Of a stretch of DNA of 18,958 bases, positions 1 to 6,940 are shown piece after piece. The position numbers and the translations under genes were made by a program. Positions within the stretch are counted from its first letter, which is position 1, and each line of letters starts with the position of its first letter. The DNA is from Treponema sp. GTDB lineage: Bacteria; Spirochaetota; Spirochaetia; Treponematales; Treponemataceae. The stretch is taken from the NCBI GenBank assembly GCA_016297415.1, contig JAEDGQ010000035.1, positions 1 through 18,958 of the forward strand, read 5' to 3'. Under the pieces are notes generated by a model. That model ran no database searches. It saw only the letters and a list, made by a program, of their open reading frames with translations, and was not told where the DNA came from.

Positions 1-55
1 CTGTCGAAGGGCTCAATGACCGCTACAGTCATTACTTTTTGGACAGCCCCTTTTT
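1..55 (+). repeat. Right part of a structured intergenic repeat ending in a terminator-like T tract
   Basis: A perfect 6-bp hairpin is visible: AATGAC (15-20) and GTCATT (28-33) around a 7-base loop. Outside it, GGGCT (9-13) can pair with AGCCC (45-49), and five Ts follow at 51-55, so on the plus strand it could act as an intrinsic terminator for a gene left of the window. The first bases (CTGTCGAAGGGCTCAATGAC) resemble one half of the widespread extragenic palindromes of the GTCATTGAGC..TGTCGAA type, recalled from other bacterial genomes. The element is therefore probably cut by the window edge. The terminator role is inference. Confidence 0.5.
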
Positions 56-99
56 GTTTTAAATGCAAAATAAATCGTCAGAAATAAAGTTTTATAGTT

Positions 100-825
100 T
101 TAGTTGATTACGATTTTGGAAACGATTTTTCCGTCTGAACTGTATGCTTTTTCCGGATTAGAATCATCGATGAATCTTTTTAATCCGGAAAAATATGCAT
201 AATAGTAAGTTCCTGCCGGTAATGGAAGAGAGATTTCATATTTTCCAGGTGAAACTTCTGTCATTTCGTATACCCAGCTGTCCCAGTTGGTAAAGGTTCC
301 TCCCAGTCTGATTTTTTGACCTGGTGCTGCATTGCAGATAAATTTTGTAATTCCTTCATCTGCTGTCTGTGTAATAACATCCTGAGTTTGAGGAATATCT
401 ACATAGGAAAGCTGAATTCCATTTTCCCAGTCATATTCTGTATTGATGTTTGTAGGATCTGTAGTCCAGAGTCCGTCGATGATAAGTTTGTAAGAAATTT
501 TAGTCAGTTTTTTTGGTTTTGGAAGGGCATAAAAATACCATGCATTAGTCTGCTCACCTTCGTAATCAAAAATTCTTCGTACAGAGTAATGGTGAATTAC
601 TTTGTAATTTTCAAAATCGAAGGCAATTCCCACTGAACGGGCATTATAGTCTGCAGTAAAAACAATATAGTCATCTGAAACTACTGGGGCCTGAACTCCT
701 TTGATTGATGTAACAAGAAGATCGTAGTCGTAAGTGTCTGGAACGATTGCGTTTGCTTTTGATTTTGCGCTTAAAACTGAAACAGATAATAAAGCCAAAG
801 CAACAAATAAAACTGTCTTTTTCAT
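100..825 (-). CDS. Secreted protein with two tandem glycogen-binding (CBM48/E-set)-like domains
   Basis: 241 residues. I start at the ATG at 825 because it opens a clear signal peptide (MKKTVLFVALALLSVSVLSA); the reading frame stays open to 906 but that extension is basic and unlike a leader. No good Shine-Dalgarno precedes the ATG. After the leader there are two similar beta-sandwich-like modules. Residues about 35-150 contain YIVFTADYNARSVGIAFDFE and YKLIIDGLWTTDP, and residues about 160-241 contain GGTFTNWDSW, PGKYEISLPLPAGTYYYAYF and DDSNPE. These patterns match the AMPK/isoamylase N-terminal glycogen-binding fold (CBM48-like), where W and K/Y residues contact alpha-glucan. No catalytic domain is present, so it is probably an exported carbohydrate-binding or structural protein. 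It stands alone, divergent from the TPR gene. Domain family is fairly sure, ligand is not. Confidence 0.78.
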   Translation of the reverse strand: MKKTVLFVALALLSVSVLSAKSKANAIVPDTYDYDLLVTSIKGVQAPVVSDDYIVFTADYNARSVGIAFDFENYKVIHHYSVRRIFDYEGEQTNAWYFYALPKPKKLTKISYKLIIDGLWTTDPTNINTEYDWENGIQLSYVDIPQTQDVITQTADEGITKFICNAAPGQKIRLGGTFTNWDSWVYEMTEVSPGKYEISLPLPAGTYYYAYFSGLKRFIDDSNPEKAYSSDGKIVSKIVIN

Positions 826-880
826 ACTATAATTTTCGGATTCTGGAAGAGTGGAGTTTACAAAATAAAGTATTTTTTTT

Positions 881-892
881 CTTCTTAAGAAG
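881..892. promoter_or_regulatory. Perfect 12-bp palindrome flanked by T8 and A8 tracts
   Basis: CTTCTTAAGAAG is a perfect palindrome between the divergent starts at 825 and 991. Eight Ts precede it (873-880), and eight As (895-902) follow after a two-base AT. It could be an operator for either divergent gene or simply a bent or hairpin-forming AT element. The role is unproven. Confidence 0.3.
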
Positions 893-953
893 ATAAAAAA
901 AATCACCGAATATTTAAGAGCGAGGAAATTGGACGTAACAGAATTTTATTGTC

Positions 954-982
954 TTGTTACAAATTTGTATCTGGGGTAAAAT
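954..982 (+). promoter_or_regulatory. Candidate sigma-70 promoter giving a nearly leaderless transcript
   Basis: TTGTTA (954-959) and TAAAAT (977-982) are separated by exactly 17 bases. Transcription would be expected to start at about 989-991, which is the ATG of the TPR gene at 991. This agrees with the lack of a convincing Shine-Dalgarno there. Both boxes are 4-5/6 matches to consensus, so this is a candidate only. Confidence 0.42.
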
Positions 983-990
983 TAAGAGAC

Positions 991-3900
991 ATGCCAGGAT
1001 TAAATCAACTTAAGCAATTTGTCAGTGATATCAAAAATGTAGGTGACGAAGTAAAAATTCGTACCCAGAGAGGTGAAAAACCTGCTGTTGTTCCTCTCCC
1101 GGAAGGCATTTCAGAAGCTGATGACTCAGAAGACTTCGTACTTGGACTTCCTGAACCTGCAGCAGAAGAAATAGCTGCAGACAGCGAAGAAACAGATGCA
1201 GAGTCTATTAATCCTGATGATATTGTCTCTCAGGATGCAGATGACAGTTCAGCTGCCATACCAGATCTTGATGCACTTCTTAATCCTGTTGTACAGGAGT
1301 CTGACAGTGTTCCTGATTTAAGCGACTTCCTGGATACTCCAAAAGAAACACCGCTGGAAGATCTTGATCTGGATGCCCTTCTTAAATCTTCTGAACCAGC
1401 AGAAACAGAAGAACCTGAGCCACTTGATACTCCTGAAAGTTCTTCTGGTTCTGATTTGCCTGATTTTGGCAGTCTTGGTGATTTACCGGATTTTGGTGAT
1501 TTTGATTCATCTCTTGATTCACTTTCAGCAAATAATTCTCCTTCTGATATTCCTGATATTAACGCTGATTTTGGTTCTGATAATTCTGGCGGTGACAGTA
1601 TTCCTGCAATGGAAACACCGGCAAAAGAAAATTCTGATTCTATATCTGATGACGGATTTGGTGATGGACTTGGCGATTCTGATGATTTTGCCTTTGATGG
1701 TAATGCCATCGACTTAAATGAAGATATTCCTGAAGAAATTGCAGAAGAAGATGGTTCAATGCCTGTAGTTGAAGAAACTCCGGAAACAGAAACAGTGCCG
1801 GAAGTTACTTCTGATGCAATGGACTCTGATACATCAGCTCCAGTTTCTTTTGACTTTGAAACTCCAGATTTCGAAGCTCCTGCTGCTTCTCCTGATTCAG
1901 TTGAAAATATGTTCTCAACTGACGGACTTGATTTTCCATCCTCAGACAACAATGGACTTGATTTACCTGCCGGTGACGGGGCCATGGACTTTAATCTTCC
2001 GGATATGGATTTCTCTGGTACAGACATGGCCGGTGAAAGAGAATCCGAAGAAAGTTCAAAAACTGCAGCACAGGCAATTCTTGATAATAATGACGGATTT
2101 ATTGATGCTTCAATGGATGTTCCTCCAGAAGACTTTAGTGATTCTATGGAAGGAATGGGAGATGCAGACAGCATTGATTTTGGAGATACATCTTCTCCTG
2201 CTGGTGAAGAGTTCCCTGTTACAGATCCTTATGGTGCAGGTGATGACTTCTTACTTGATGAAAATTCCTTTGAAATTCCAGGATTCTCGGATACAGAAAC
2301 TGCTTCTTTTGGTAAAAAAGGCAAGGTAAAAGTTGATGTAGCTGACTTCAGTCAGGCAAAAACTGGAAGACCAAAGAATACACTTACAGATGAAGAATAT
2401 GTTGTATTCAAGAAAAACCTTTCTGCATATCCTTTAAATCTGCGTCTTGCAATTGAAGAAATGCTGGTTAAGAATGAGTTTACAGATGATGCAGAATTTG
2501 AAGTTGTTGAAAAGATTTTAAAGAAAGTTCCGGCACGTCAGCTTGCTACACATCTGGAAAAACTTCTTGATATTTCAATTGATGTTCCTCGTGATTACGA
2601 AAGACGTTCTGTTGCTCAGTATGAAGCTTATAAACAGTCTTTCCAGTATCAGCTTAAAAACAGAATTATTCCTGGCGGTATTGCAGCAGCATTAATTGCA
2701 ATTGTATGCTATGCCCTGTTCCAGGCATCTGTAAGTTTTATTTATAACCCTGCAATGGCAACTTTGCTTTACAAACAGGGTTATACTCTCCTTGAAAATA
2801 ATGAATATCCACAGTCTGAGCAGCGTTTTTCAGAAGCTGTAAAATATAAGCCGATAAAAAAATGGTTCTTTAAATATGCCAGAGGGTATAGAAGCCACAA
2901 ACAGTATGAACGTGCCGGTCAGATGTATAAAAAGACTCTTGTTCACTTTAAATATGATAAAGCTGCCGGTATTGAATGGGCCGAAATGGAACTTTATGAG
3001 CGTTCAAACTACGAAAGGGCAGAAAATATTGCAAGACGTGAAGTTCTTGATCACCACATTAATGATGCAGACGGAATTCTTCTTCTTGGTGATGTATTCC
3101 TTGAATGGGGCGAAGAAAATGCTGAAAAGTACGAAGACGCCCGTGAACAGTATGCAACTCTCATAAACCTTTATGGTGTTAACGATTTGTATTTATCAAG
3201 AATGATGCGTTACTTTATCCGTACAGACAAGCTTCGCAATGTTCTTGAACTAAAAGCCAGATTCTATCCTCGTAAAAAGTCCCTTTGTGCTCAGGACTGG
3301 GGTGAACTTTCCGGATATATGCTTGATAAACTCTACGGAAAATTAAGCCGCTCAGAAGAAAGCCTTCGTTCCAGCATTGAAGATGTTCGTGCAATGCTTG
3401 ATATTGCAATTAAAGCTGATCCTTCAATTCCGGTTCCTCATTACAATATGGCCCGTTATTTTATTCATAACAATAATTTTGAGGCTGCAAAATCAGAACT
3501 TAACAAAGCTCTTGATTGTTTTGACAGACAGGAATTCCGTACACGTAAAAACACATACAAAGAAATTGATTCCTGCCGTATTCTTGGTGAACTTTACGCA
3601 GATACTCGTGAATACTTAAAAGCTCAGGAAGTTTATACACGTGGTATTGATTTGTATCAGACAGAAAATGAAAGGGATGCAGGCTTTACTGGTGATTATA
3701 ATACGGGACTTCTGTATGCAGACATGGGAGATATTGAATACTTTATCTCCGGTGATATGGATGCAGCTTTGAAAAACTATGAAATGGCACTTAAAAATAA
3801 AAATGACACAGCATCAATTAATTACAGAGTTGGCGCTGTTTATTATAGTAAAAATGTTTATGATAAGGCCCTTGATTCATTTATTCGTGCAAAGGAAAAA

Positions 3901-4353
3901 AATGATACAGACATCAATCTTAAACTTGCTTTAGGAAATGTACTTTCTCTTCGTGGTGATAACTTTGCAGCACAGGGTTATTATACAGAACTTTTAAATC
4001 TGCTTGATAAAGAAAAAGAACGTCATTATATTCTCTATCCTCAGGAAAAGGAAGATGATAACGGTCTTGTAGAAATGTTCCTTAAAGTAAACAACAATCT
4101 TGGTGTTACATTATACAGACTGGCTCGTCAGACAGGGGACAGCAATAAAAATGCTCAGGCTACAGTTCGTCTTTCTGATTCAATCAGAGCATGGGACGCA
4201 CTTACCCGTAATCCTGAAACAATGGTTCGCCTTGGTGGAAGTAATCTGGCATTACAGAATTCAAAATACATTATGGCTTCAAGAGCAGATTTTGAGCCTG
4301 CCATTTATACTGACATTCCTAAGACAATGGTTGCCGAAAAAATTCTTAACTAA
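991..4353 (+). CDS. Large acidic membrane-anchored TPR protein, FlcA-like (spirochete flagellar collar) candidate
   Basis: 1120 residues. The start at 991 (MPGLNQLKQF) fits the conserved-looking N-terminus and the promoter position; an upstream in-frame TTG at 949 would lie over the promoter. Residues about 1-36 form a short basic head. Residues about 37-445 are a low-complexity D/E/S/P-rich arm with recurring DLPDFG/DFDSSLD-type units. Residues about 455-558 are a folded segment, about 560-583 a single membrane span (GGIAAALIAIVCYALFQA), and about 590-1103 are helical TPR-like repeats (e.g. YKQGYTLLENNEYPQSEQRF). This order matches my memory of spirochetal periplasmic flagellar collar TPR proteins (Borrelia FlcA/BB0326 and treponemal relatives), which shape the motor collar and help stator assembly. 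The architecture is seen in the sequence; the FlcA assignment is inference. The next gene follows after 17 bases and is probably co-transcribed. Confidence 0.75.
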   Translation: MPGLNQLKQFVSDIKNVGDEVKIRTQRGEKPAVVPLPEGISEADDSEDFVLGLPEPAAEEIAADSEETDAESINPDDIVSQDADDSSAAIPDLDALLNPVVQESDSVPDLSDFLDTPKETPLEDLDLDALLKSSEPAETEEPEPLDTPESSSGSDLPDFGSLGDLPDFGDFDSSLDSLSANNSPSDIPDINADFGSDNSGGDSIPAMETPAKENSDSISDDGFGDGLGDSDDFAFDGNAIDLNEDIPEEIAEEDGSMPVVEETPETETVPEVTSDAMDSDTSAPVSFDFETPDFEAPAASPDSVENMFSTDGLDFPSSDNNGLDLPAGDGAMDFNLPDMDFSGTDMAGERESEESSKTAAQAILDNNDGFIDASMDVPPEDFSDSMEGMGDADSIDFGDTSSPAGEEFPVTDPYGAGDDFLLDENSFEIPGFSDTETASFGKKGKVKVDVADFSQAKTGRPKNTLTDEEYVVFKKNLSAYPLNLRLAIEEMLVKNEFTDDAEFEVVEKILKKVPARQLATHLEKLLDISIDVPRDYERRSVAQYEAYKQSFQYQLKNRIIPGGIAAALIAIVCYALFQASVSFIYNPAMATLLYKQGYTLLENNEYPQSEQRFSEAVKYKPIKKWFFKYARGYRSHKQYERAGQMYKKTLVHFKYDKAAGIEWAEMELYERSNYERAENIARREVLDHHINDADGILLLGDVFLEWGEENAEKYEDAREQYATLINLYGVNDLYLSRMMRYFIRTDKLRNVLELKARFYPRKKSLCAQDWGELSGYMLDKLYGKLSRSEESLRSSIEDVRAMLDIAIKADPSIPVPHYNMARYFIHNNNFEAAKSELNKALDCFDRQEFRTRKNTYKEIDSCRILGELYADTREYLKAQEVYTRGIDLYQTENERDAGFTGDYNTGLLYADMGDIEYFISGDMDAALKNYEMALKNKNDTASINYRVGAVYYSKNVYDKALDSFIRAKEKNDTDINLKLALGNVLSLRGDNFAAQGYYTELLNLLDKEKERHYILYPQEKEDDNGLVEMFLKVNNNLGVTLYRLARQTGDSNKNAQATVRLSDSIRAWDALTRNPETMVRLGGSNLALQNSKYIMASRADFEPAIYTDIPKTMVAEKILN

Positions 4354-4370
4354 TAAAAAGGAGAATATAT

Positions 4371-5027
4371 TTGGTTTGTTCTCGTATTGGAATTAACTTT
4401 AAGAAAAGAGTAAATTCCTTAAAAAAAGAAATCTTCAGAAAAACCATTCACCTTTGTACAGCATTTGTACCAGTTCTCCTTCATTTTTATAAGACTCCAG
4501 TAATAATTCTTCTGCTTCTAGCTCTTTCAGCATATCTTTTAAGTGAATTTTTGCGTTTCAGGGGAATTAACATTCCTCTGATTAGTCAGATTACAGTTAA
4601 AGCTGCACGAAAAAGGGATGAAAACAAAATTGTGCTGGGTCCTGTAACTCTTGTGCTTGGAGTTGTAAGTGCAAGTCTTTTGTGGCCGGAAACTGCTGCT
4701 ACAATCGGTATTGTAGCTCTGGCACTTGGAGATGGACTTGCAAGTCTTGCTGGAAAAAGTTTTGGAAGCCTTCCGTTACCATTTACTGGTGGAAAAACAG
4801 TTGAGGGAAGTTTGACCTGCTTTACGGCTATATTTGTTTCCTGCTGGATGATTTCGAAAAATCCGGTTGTTTCATTTATAGTTGCTTTAACAGGATGTTT
4901 TATTGAGTGTCTGCCTTTAAAGGATTTTGATAATCTGTTGATTCCTGTGGTTTTGGGCGGGCTTTCTGCCTGGCTTTTAAATCTGCCGTTTTTATTTCCA
5001 CAGATAAATCTGATGCAGGGTTTTTAA
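4371..5027 (+). CDS. Dolichol/phytol/diacylglycerol-kinase-like CTP-dependent integral membrane enzyme
   Basis: 218 residues. The start is TTG at 4371, chosen because AAAAGGAGA (4356-4364) sits six bases upstream; no good ATG exists nearby. Several hydrophobic spans follow a basic N-terminus with RKTIHL. Motifs of the SEC59/DGK1/VTE5 family are visible: ENKIVLGPVTLVLG, ALALGDGLASLAGKSFG (Asp in a GDGLAS context) and GGKTVEGS, which belong to the CTP-binding and phosphoryl-transfer loops. Such enzymes phosphorylate polyprenols, phytol or diacylglycerol using CTP in the cytoplasmic membrane. They are often auto-annotated as phosphatidate cytidylyltransferase, which is a related but different activity. 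The substrate cannot be told from sequence alone. It lies 17 bases after the TPR gene. Its last 36 bases overlap the convergent minus-strand gene. Confidence 0.78.
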   Translation: MVCSRIGINFKKRVNSLKKEIFRKTIHLCTAFVPVLLHFYKTPVIILLLLALSAYLLSEFLRFRGINIPLISQITVKAARKRDENKIVLGPVTLVLGVVSASLLWPETAATIGIVALALGDGLASLAGKSFGSLPLPFTGGKTVEGSLTCFTAIFVSCWMISKNPVVSFIVALTGCFIECLPLKDFDNLLIPVVLGGLSAWLLNLPFLFPQINLMQGF

Positions 5028-5816
5028 GTATTTTACACAACCGTAAACTAAAAGCGGCATACCCATAATCATAAATACAAAATTGTCGGCTGTAATCATA
5101 AACCCATAGCCTGCCAGCATTACAAGCATATAAATTCCCATTTTGGCATAATCAGGTTCTTCATTATTTTTACTGTTGATCCAGAAAGAAATGAAGGCAA
5201 TTACAATAAAAATCAGTCTTGAAACAAGAAACAGTTTTGAAAATCCCCAGGTAATTGTGCCTGCAGAGGTAATTTTTGCTGTATTAATGGGAGCAATTAC
5301 AGAAAAAACGATACATACTGCAAAAAGAACTGTAATGTTACGTTCAATTTCCTGACGCTGGTCAGCGGAAGAAGCTAAGGCTGCAAAGACAAAACTTAAA
5401 GGGGCAAGAAGTCTGCACATAAAAAGAAGACGGCCGCAGAAAAACAGAAAGTCTGAAAAAGTTGCCCAAAGACCAAAGAGTGGAGTTAAAAAGCGGAGAC
5501 CTTCAAAAAGACAGGCTGTAAGAAAAGCCATAAAAAAGATAACTTCAGAAGCCTGTGTTGCCTGGAAAAATTTCATAAGATGCCATGCAGCAACAGGTGC
5601 AAAAATAACAAGCAGTGAAATGGACAGCATTGTTGCAGTAAAACTGTAATTCAATAATGGTGTTTTTGAAAGAACTGCAGGAACACGAAAAACTGGAGGA
5701 GGAGTAATTGCTTTGTTAATAAGGGCAATGATAAAACAAATAAGGGCTGATGTGATGCATGCACAGGAAAACACGAGAAAGAACTGAAGAATCCTGTTTC
5801 TTACTTTTAAAGTCAT
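4992..5816 (-). CDS. Polytopic membrane protein of unknown function
   Basis: 274 residues from the ATG at 5816. About seven to eight hydrophobic segments are visible, e.g. ILQFFLVFSCACITSALICF, VIFFMAFLTACLFEGL, FIVIAFISFWI and GIYMLVMLAGYGFMI. No catalytic or transport motif is recognised. The start is uncertain. The frame continues open upstream to 6029 through another hydrophobic stretch (FIFGILFFGLYLILFYFYHF) and then into the GCGNAGC hairpin repeat. No ATG, GTG or TTG occurs in the hydrophobic extension, so I keep 5816, although no Shine-Dalgarno precedes it. Its 3' end overlaps the convergent kinase-like gene by 36 bases and no terminator lies between them. A membrane-embedded sensor or transporter is possible, but nothing supports choosing one. 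Confidence 0.62.
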   Translation of the reverse strand: MTLKVRNRILQFFLVFSCACITSALICFIIALINKAITPPPVFRVPAVLSKTPLLNYSFTATMLSISLLVIFAPVAAWHLMKFFQATQASEVIFFMAFLTACLFEGLRFLTPLFGLWATFSDFLFFCGRLLFMCRLLAPLSFVFAALASSADQRQEIERNITVLFAVCIVFSVIAPINTAKITSAGTITWGFSKLFLVSRLIFIVIAFISFWINSKNNEEPDYAKMGIYMLVMLAGYGFMITADNFVFMIMGMPLLVYGCVKYLKTLHQIYLWK

Positions 5817-5871
5817 AAAAAAATGATAAAAGTAAAATAAAATTAAGTAAAGACCGAAGAAAAGAATTCCG

Positions 5872-5899
5872 AAAATAAAATGTAGACTAACAGGTTCAA
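5872..5899 (-). promoter_or_regulatory. Weak candidate promoter for the minus-strand membrane protein
   Basis: On the minus strand TTGAAC (5899-5894) and TATTTT (5877-5872) are separated by 16 bases. This places a start near 5865 and a leader of about 48 bases before the ATG at 5816. The region is very AT-rich, so chance matches are likely. Confidence 0.25.
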
Positions 5900-5940
5900 T
5901 TTCGAGTTTTTTAATTTTAAACAGTGGCAAGGATTGTAAG

Positions 5941-6030
5941 GGCTGGCGTAGCCAGTTCCGAAGCGTAGCGAAGGAATGAAGCGATAGCGGAACCCTGAAA
6001 AGCCTGTTTTTTGCGAAGCAAAAAGCCACC
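5941..6030. repeat. REP-like element of four mini-hairpins with GCGNAGC-type cores
   Basis: Four short hairpins lie within about 80 bases. CTGGC-GTA-GCCAG is at 5943-5955. A GCGTAGC core is at 5963-5969 inside TTCC..GGAA (5956-5976). GCGATAGC is at 5981-5988. TTTTTGC-GAA-GCAAAAA is at 6008-6024. GTTCCG (5955-5960) can also pair with CGGAAC (5988-5993), which would fold units 2 and 3 into one larger arm. Three cores fit GCGNAGC, a family known for unusually stable DNA mini-hairpins, and the fourth has a two-base N. The element stands between divergent genes and is clearly more GC-rich than its AT-rich flanks. Only one copy is in this window; dispersal in the genome is inferred. Confidence 0.68.
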
Positions 6031-6044
6031 CAAAGAAGAAAAAT

Positions 6045-6073
6045 TTAAAACTCCACATTTGTCCTAATAAAAT
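6045..6073 (+). promoter_or_regulatory. Candidate promoter for the secreted protein gene at 6088
   Basis: TTAAAA (6045-6050) and TAAAAT (6068-6073) are separated by 17 bases, just downstream of the hairpin repeat. The predicted start at about 6080 would leave a very short leader that begins at the Shine-Dalgarno AGGGGG (6079-6084). Candidate only. Confidence 0.33.
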
Positions 6074-6087
6074 AGTCAGGGGGAAAC

Positions 6088-6786
6088 ATGAAAAAGCAGC
6101 TTTTAGGTTCATTGATGCTTCTTGCAGCAGCAGGTATTTCGTTTGCTGGTGATGCTGCGGCTTTTGTAGATCTTGGACTTTCTGCCGATGGCAAAACTTA
6201 TGTTTTTGCAGAATATGGAAAGACTGATAAAGCATTTCAGGGATATGCTGAAATTTACTGTGTAGATATTGAAAAAAATGACTGGATTGATGGAGAAGTA
6301 TTCCGTACAAATCCATCTCCTGCAACTGTTAAAAAGAGTGGAAAAGAAGTATATCAGGAACTGCTCAAAAAGGCAGACTGGTGTCTTAAAAAATACAATC
6401 TTAAACAGTCAGACCCGGATAATCTCCTTTTTACAAGAGAAATTCCTTCATCAAACGGTGAAATTGTTTTTAAGGATTTTGAAGGTTCAACAGTTGAACA
6501 CAGCATTTTCTATCACATTAAACTGATTAAAAATGTAGAAGGTTCTGGTGTTAACTGCAAATCATCTTTCTTTATATCACTGGAAAAACAGGATGAAAGC
6601 GGTAATGTAATCAGCCGTAACATTGTTGGTAATCCTGACATTAAACGCAAAGGTGTTACAGGATATACAATCAACAGAATTTTCAGCGACAAATCTGGCC
6701 GTAACCTGGTATTTGTCGTAGAAAAAACAATGGAAAACGAAACTGGAACCTGTATCCGTTACATGGTTGAAACAATCAGACTGTAA
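6088..6786 (+). CDS. Secreted protein, DUF2259-like
   Basis: 232 residues. The ATG at 6088 has a strong Shine-Dalgarno (AGGGGGAA, 6079-6086) and opens a typical signal peptide (MKKQLLGSLMLLAAAGISFA, cleavage likely before or after G21). The mature part begins with a short beta motif, DLGLSADGKTYVFAEYGKTD, followed by YAEIYCVDIEKNDWI. Near the C-terminus it has GYTINRIFSDKSGRNLVFVV. This resembles the predicted secreted protein family DUF2259/COG5497, which I recall from treponemes and related bacteria and which has no assigned function. There are two widely separated Cys residues in the mature protein. It is monocistronic: its own promoter candidate lies upstream and a strong terminator follows at 6806-6857. 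Export is well supported; the family name is from memory. Confidence 0.72.
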   Translation: MKKQLLGSLMLLAAAGISFAGDAAAFVDLGLSADGKTYVFAEYGKTDKAFQGYAEIYCVDIEKNDWIDGEVFRTNPSPATVKKSGKEVYQELLKKADWCLKKYNLKQSDPDNLLFTREIPSSNGEIVFKDFEGSTVEHSIFYHIKLIKNVEGSGVNCKSSFFISLEKQDESGNVISRNIVGNPDIKRKGVTGYTINRIFSDKSGRNLVFVVEKTMENETGTCIRYMVETIRL

Positions 6787-6805
6787 ATTAAATTGATTCT
6801 GAAAC

Positions 6806-6857
6806 AGGCTCTCGAGTTGGAGTGTTAAGTGTACTTCAATTTGAGGGCCTTTTTTTT
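6806..6857 (+). terminator. Strong intrinsic terminator
   Basis: AGGCTCTC plus GAGTTGGAGT (6806-6823) pairs with ACTTCAATTT plus GAGGGCCT (6833-6850) in an 18-bp stem including G-T pairs, with a 9-base loop. A run of eight Ts (6850-6857) follows directly. It ends the gene at 6088-6786 and insulates it from the secretion operon downstream. Confidence 0.88.
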
Positions 6858-6910
6858 GTTTTAAATCAAAATTTTTGTGTAAAAAAGTAATATCGATGCC
6901 ATATATATTA

Positions 6911-6932
6911 CGTCAGGATTTTAAAACTGACG
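6911..6932 (+). promoter_or_regulatory. Inverted repeat touching the Shine-Dalgarno of the operon's first gene
   Basis: CGTCAG (6911-6916) and CTGACG (6927-6932) form a perfect 6-bp inverted repeat around a 10-base spacer that contains TTTTAAAA. Its right arm ends on the first G of GGAGG (6932-6936), which serves the ATG at 6941. It could be a protein-binding operator or an RNA hairpin that limits access to the ribosome site. This is inference from position. Confidence 0.38.
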
Positions 6933-6940
6933 GAGGCATT

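Noticed and set aside
826..906. N-terminal extension of the minus-strand CBM48-like protein
   Set aside because: It would bury the clear signal peptide behind 27 residues that look like translated intergenic sequence.
949..990. Upstream TTG start for the TPR gene
   Set aside because: It would add 14 residues over the candidate promoter, has no Shine-Dalgarno, and the MPGLNQLKQF start looks like the conserved N-terminus.
1230..2174. Minus-strand open frame of 314 codons
   Set aside because: It is a Ser/Gly/Pro-rich mirror of the acidic GAT/GAA/TCT-biased arm of the plus-strand TPR gene; no leader, no ribosome site and low-complexity content.
5941..6030. CRISPR array
   Set aside because: The short palindromes are irregularly spaced, differ in sequence and have no spacer-sized unique segments; no cas genes are near.
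5843..6325. Minus-strand open frame of 160 codons across the hairpin repeat and the 6088 gene
   Set aside because: Overlaps the well-supported secreted-protein gene in antisense and lacks a start context or domain.
6875..6940. TTG start upstream of the lamin-tail-like gene
   Set aside because: No ribosome site; GGAGG at 6932-6936 clearly serves the ATG at 6941.
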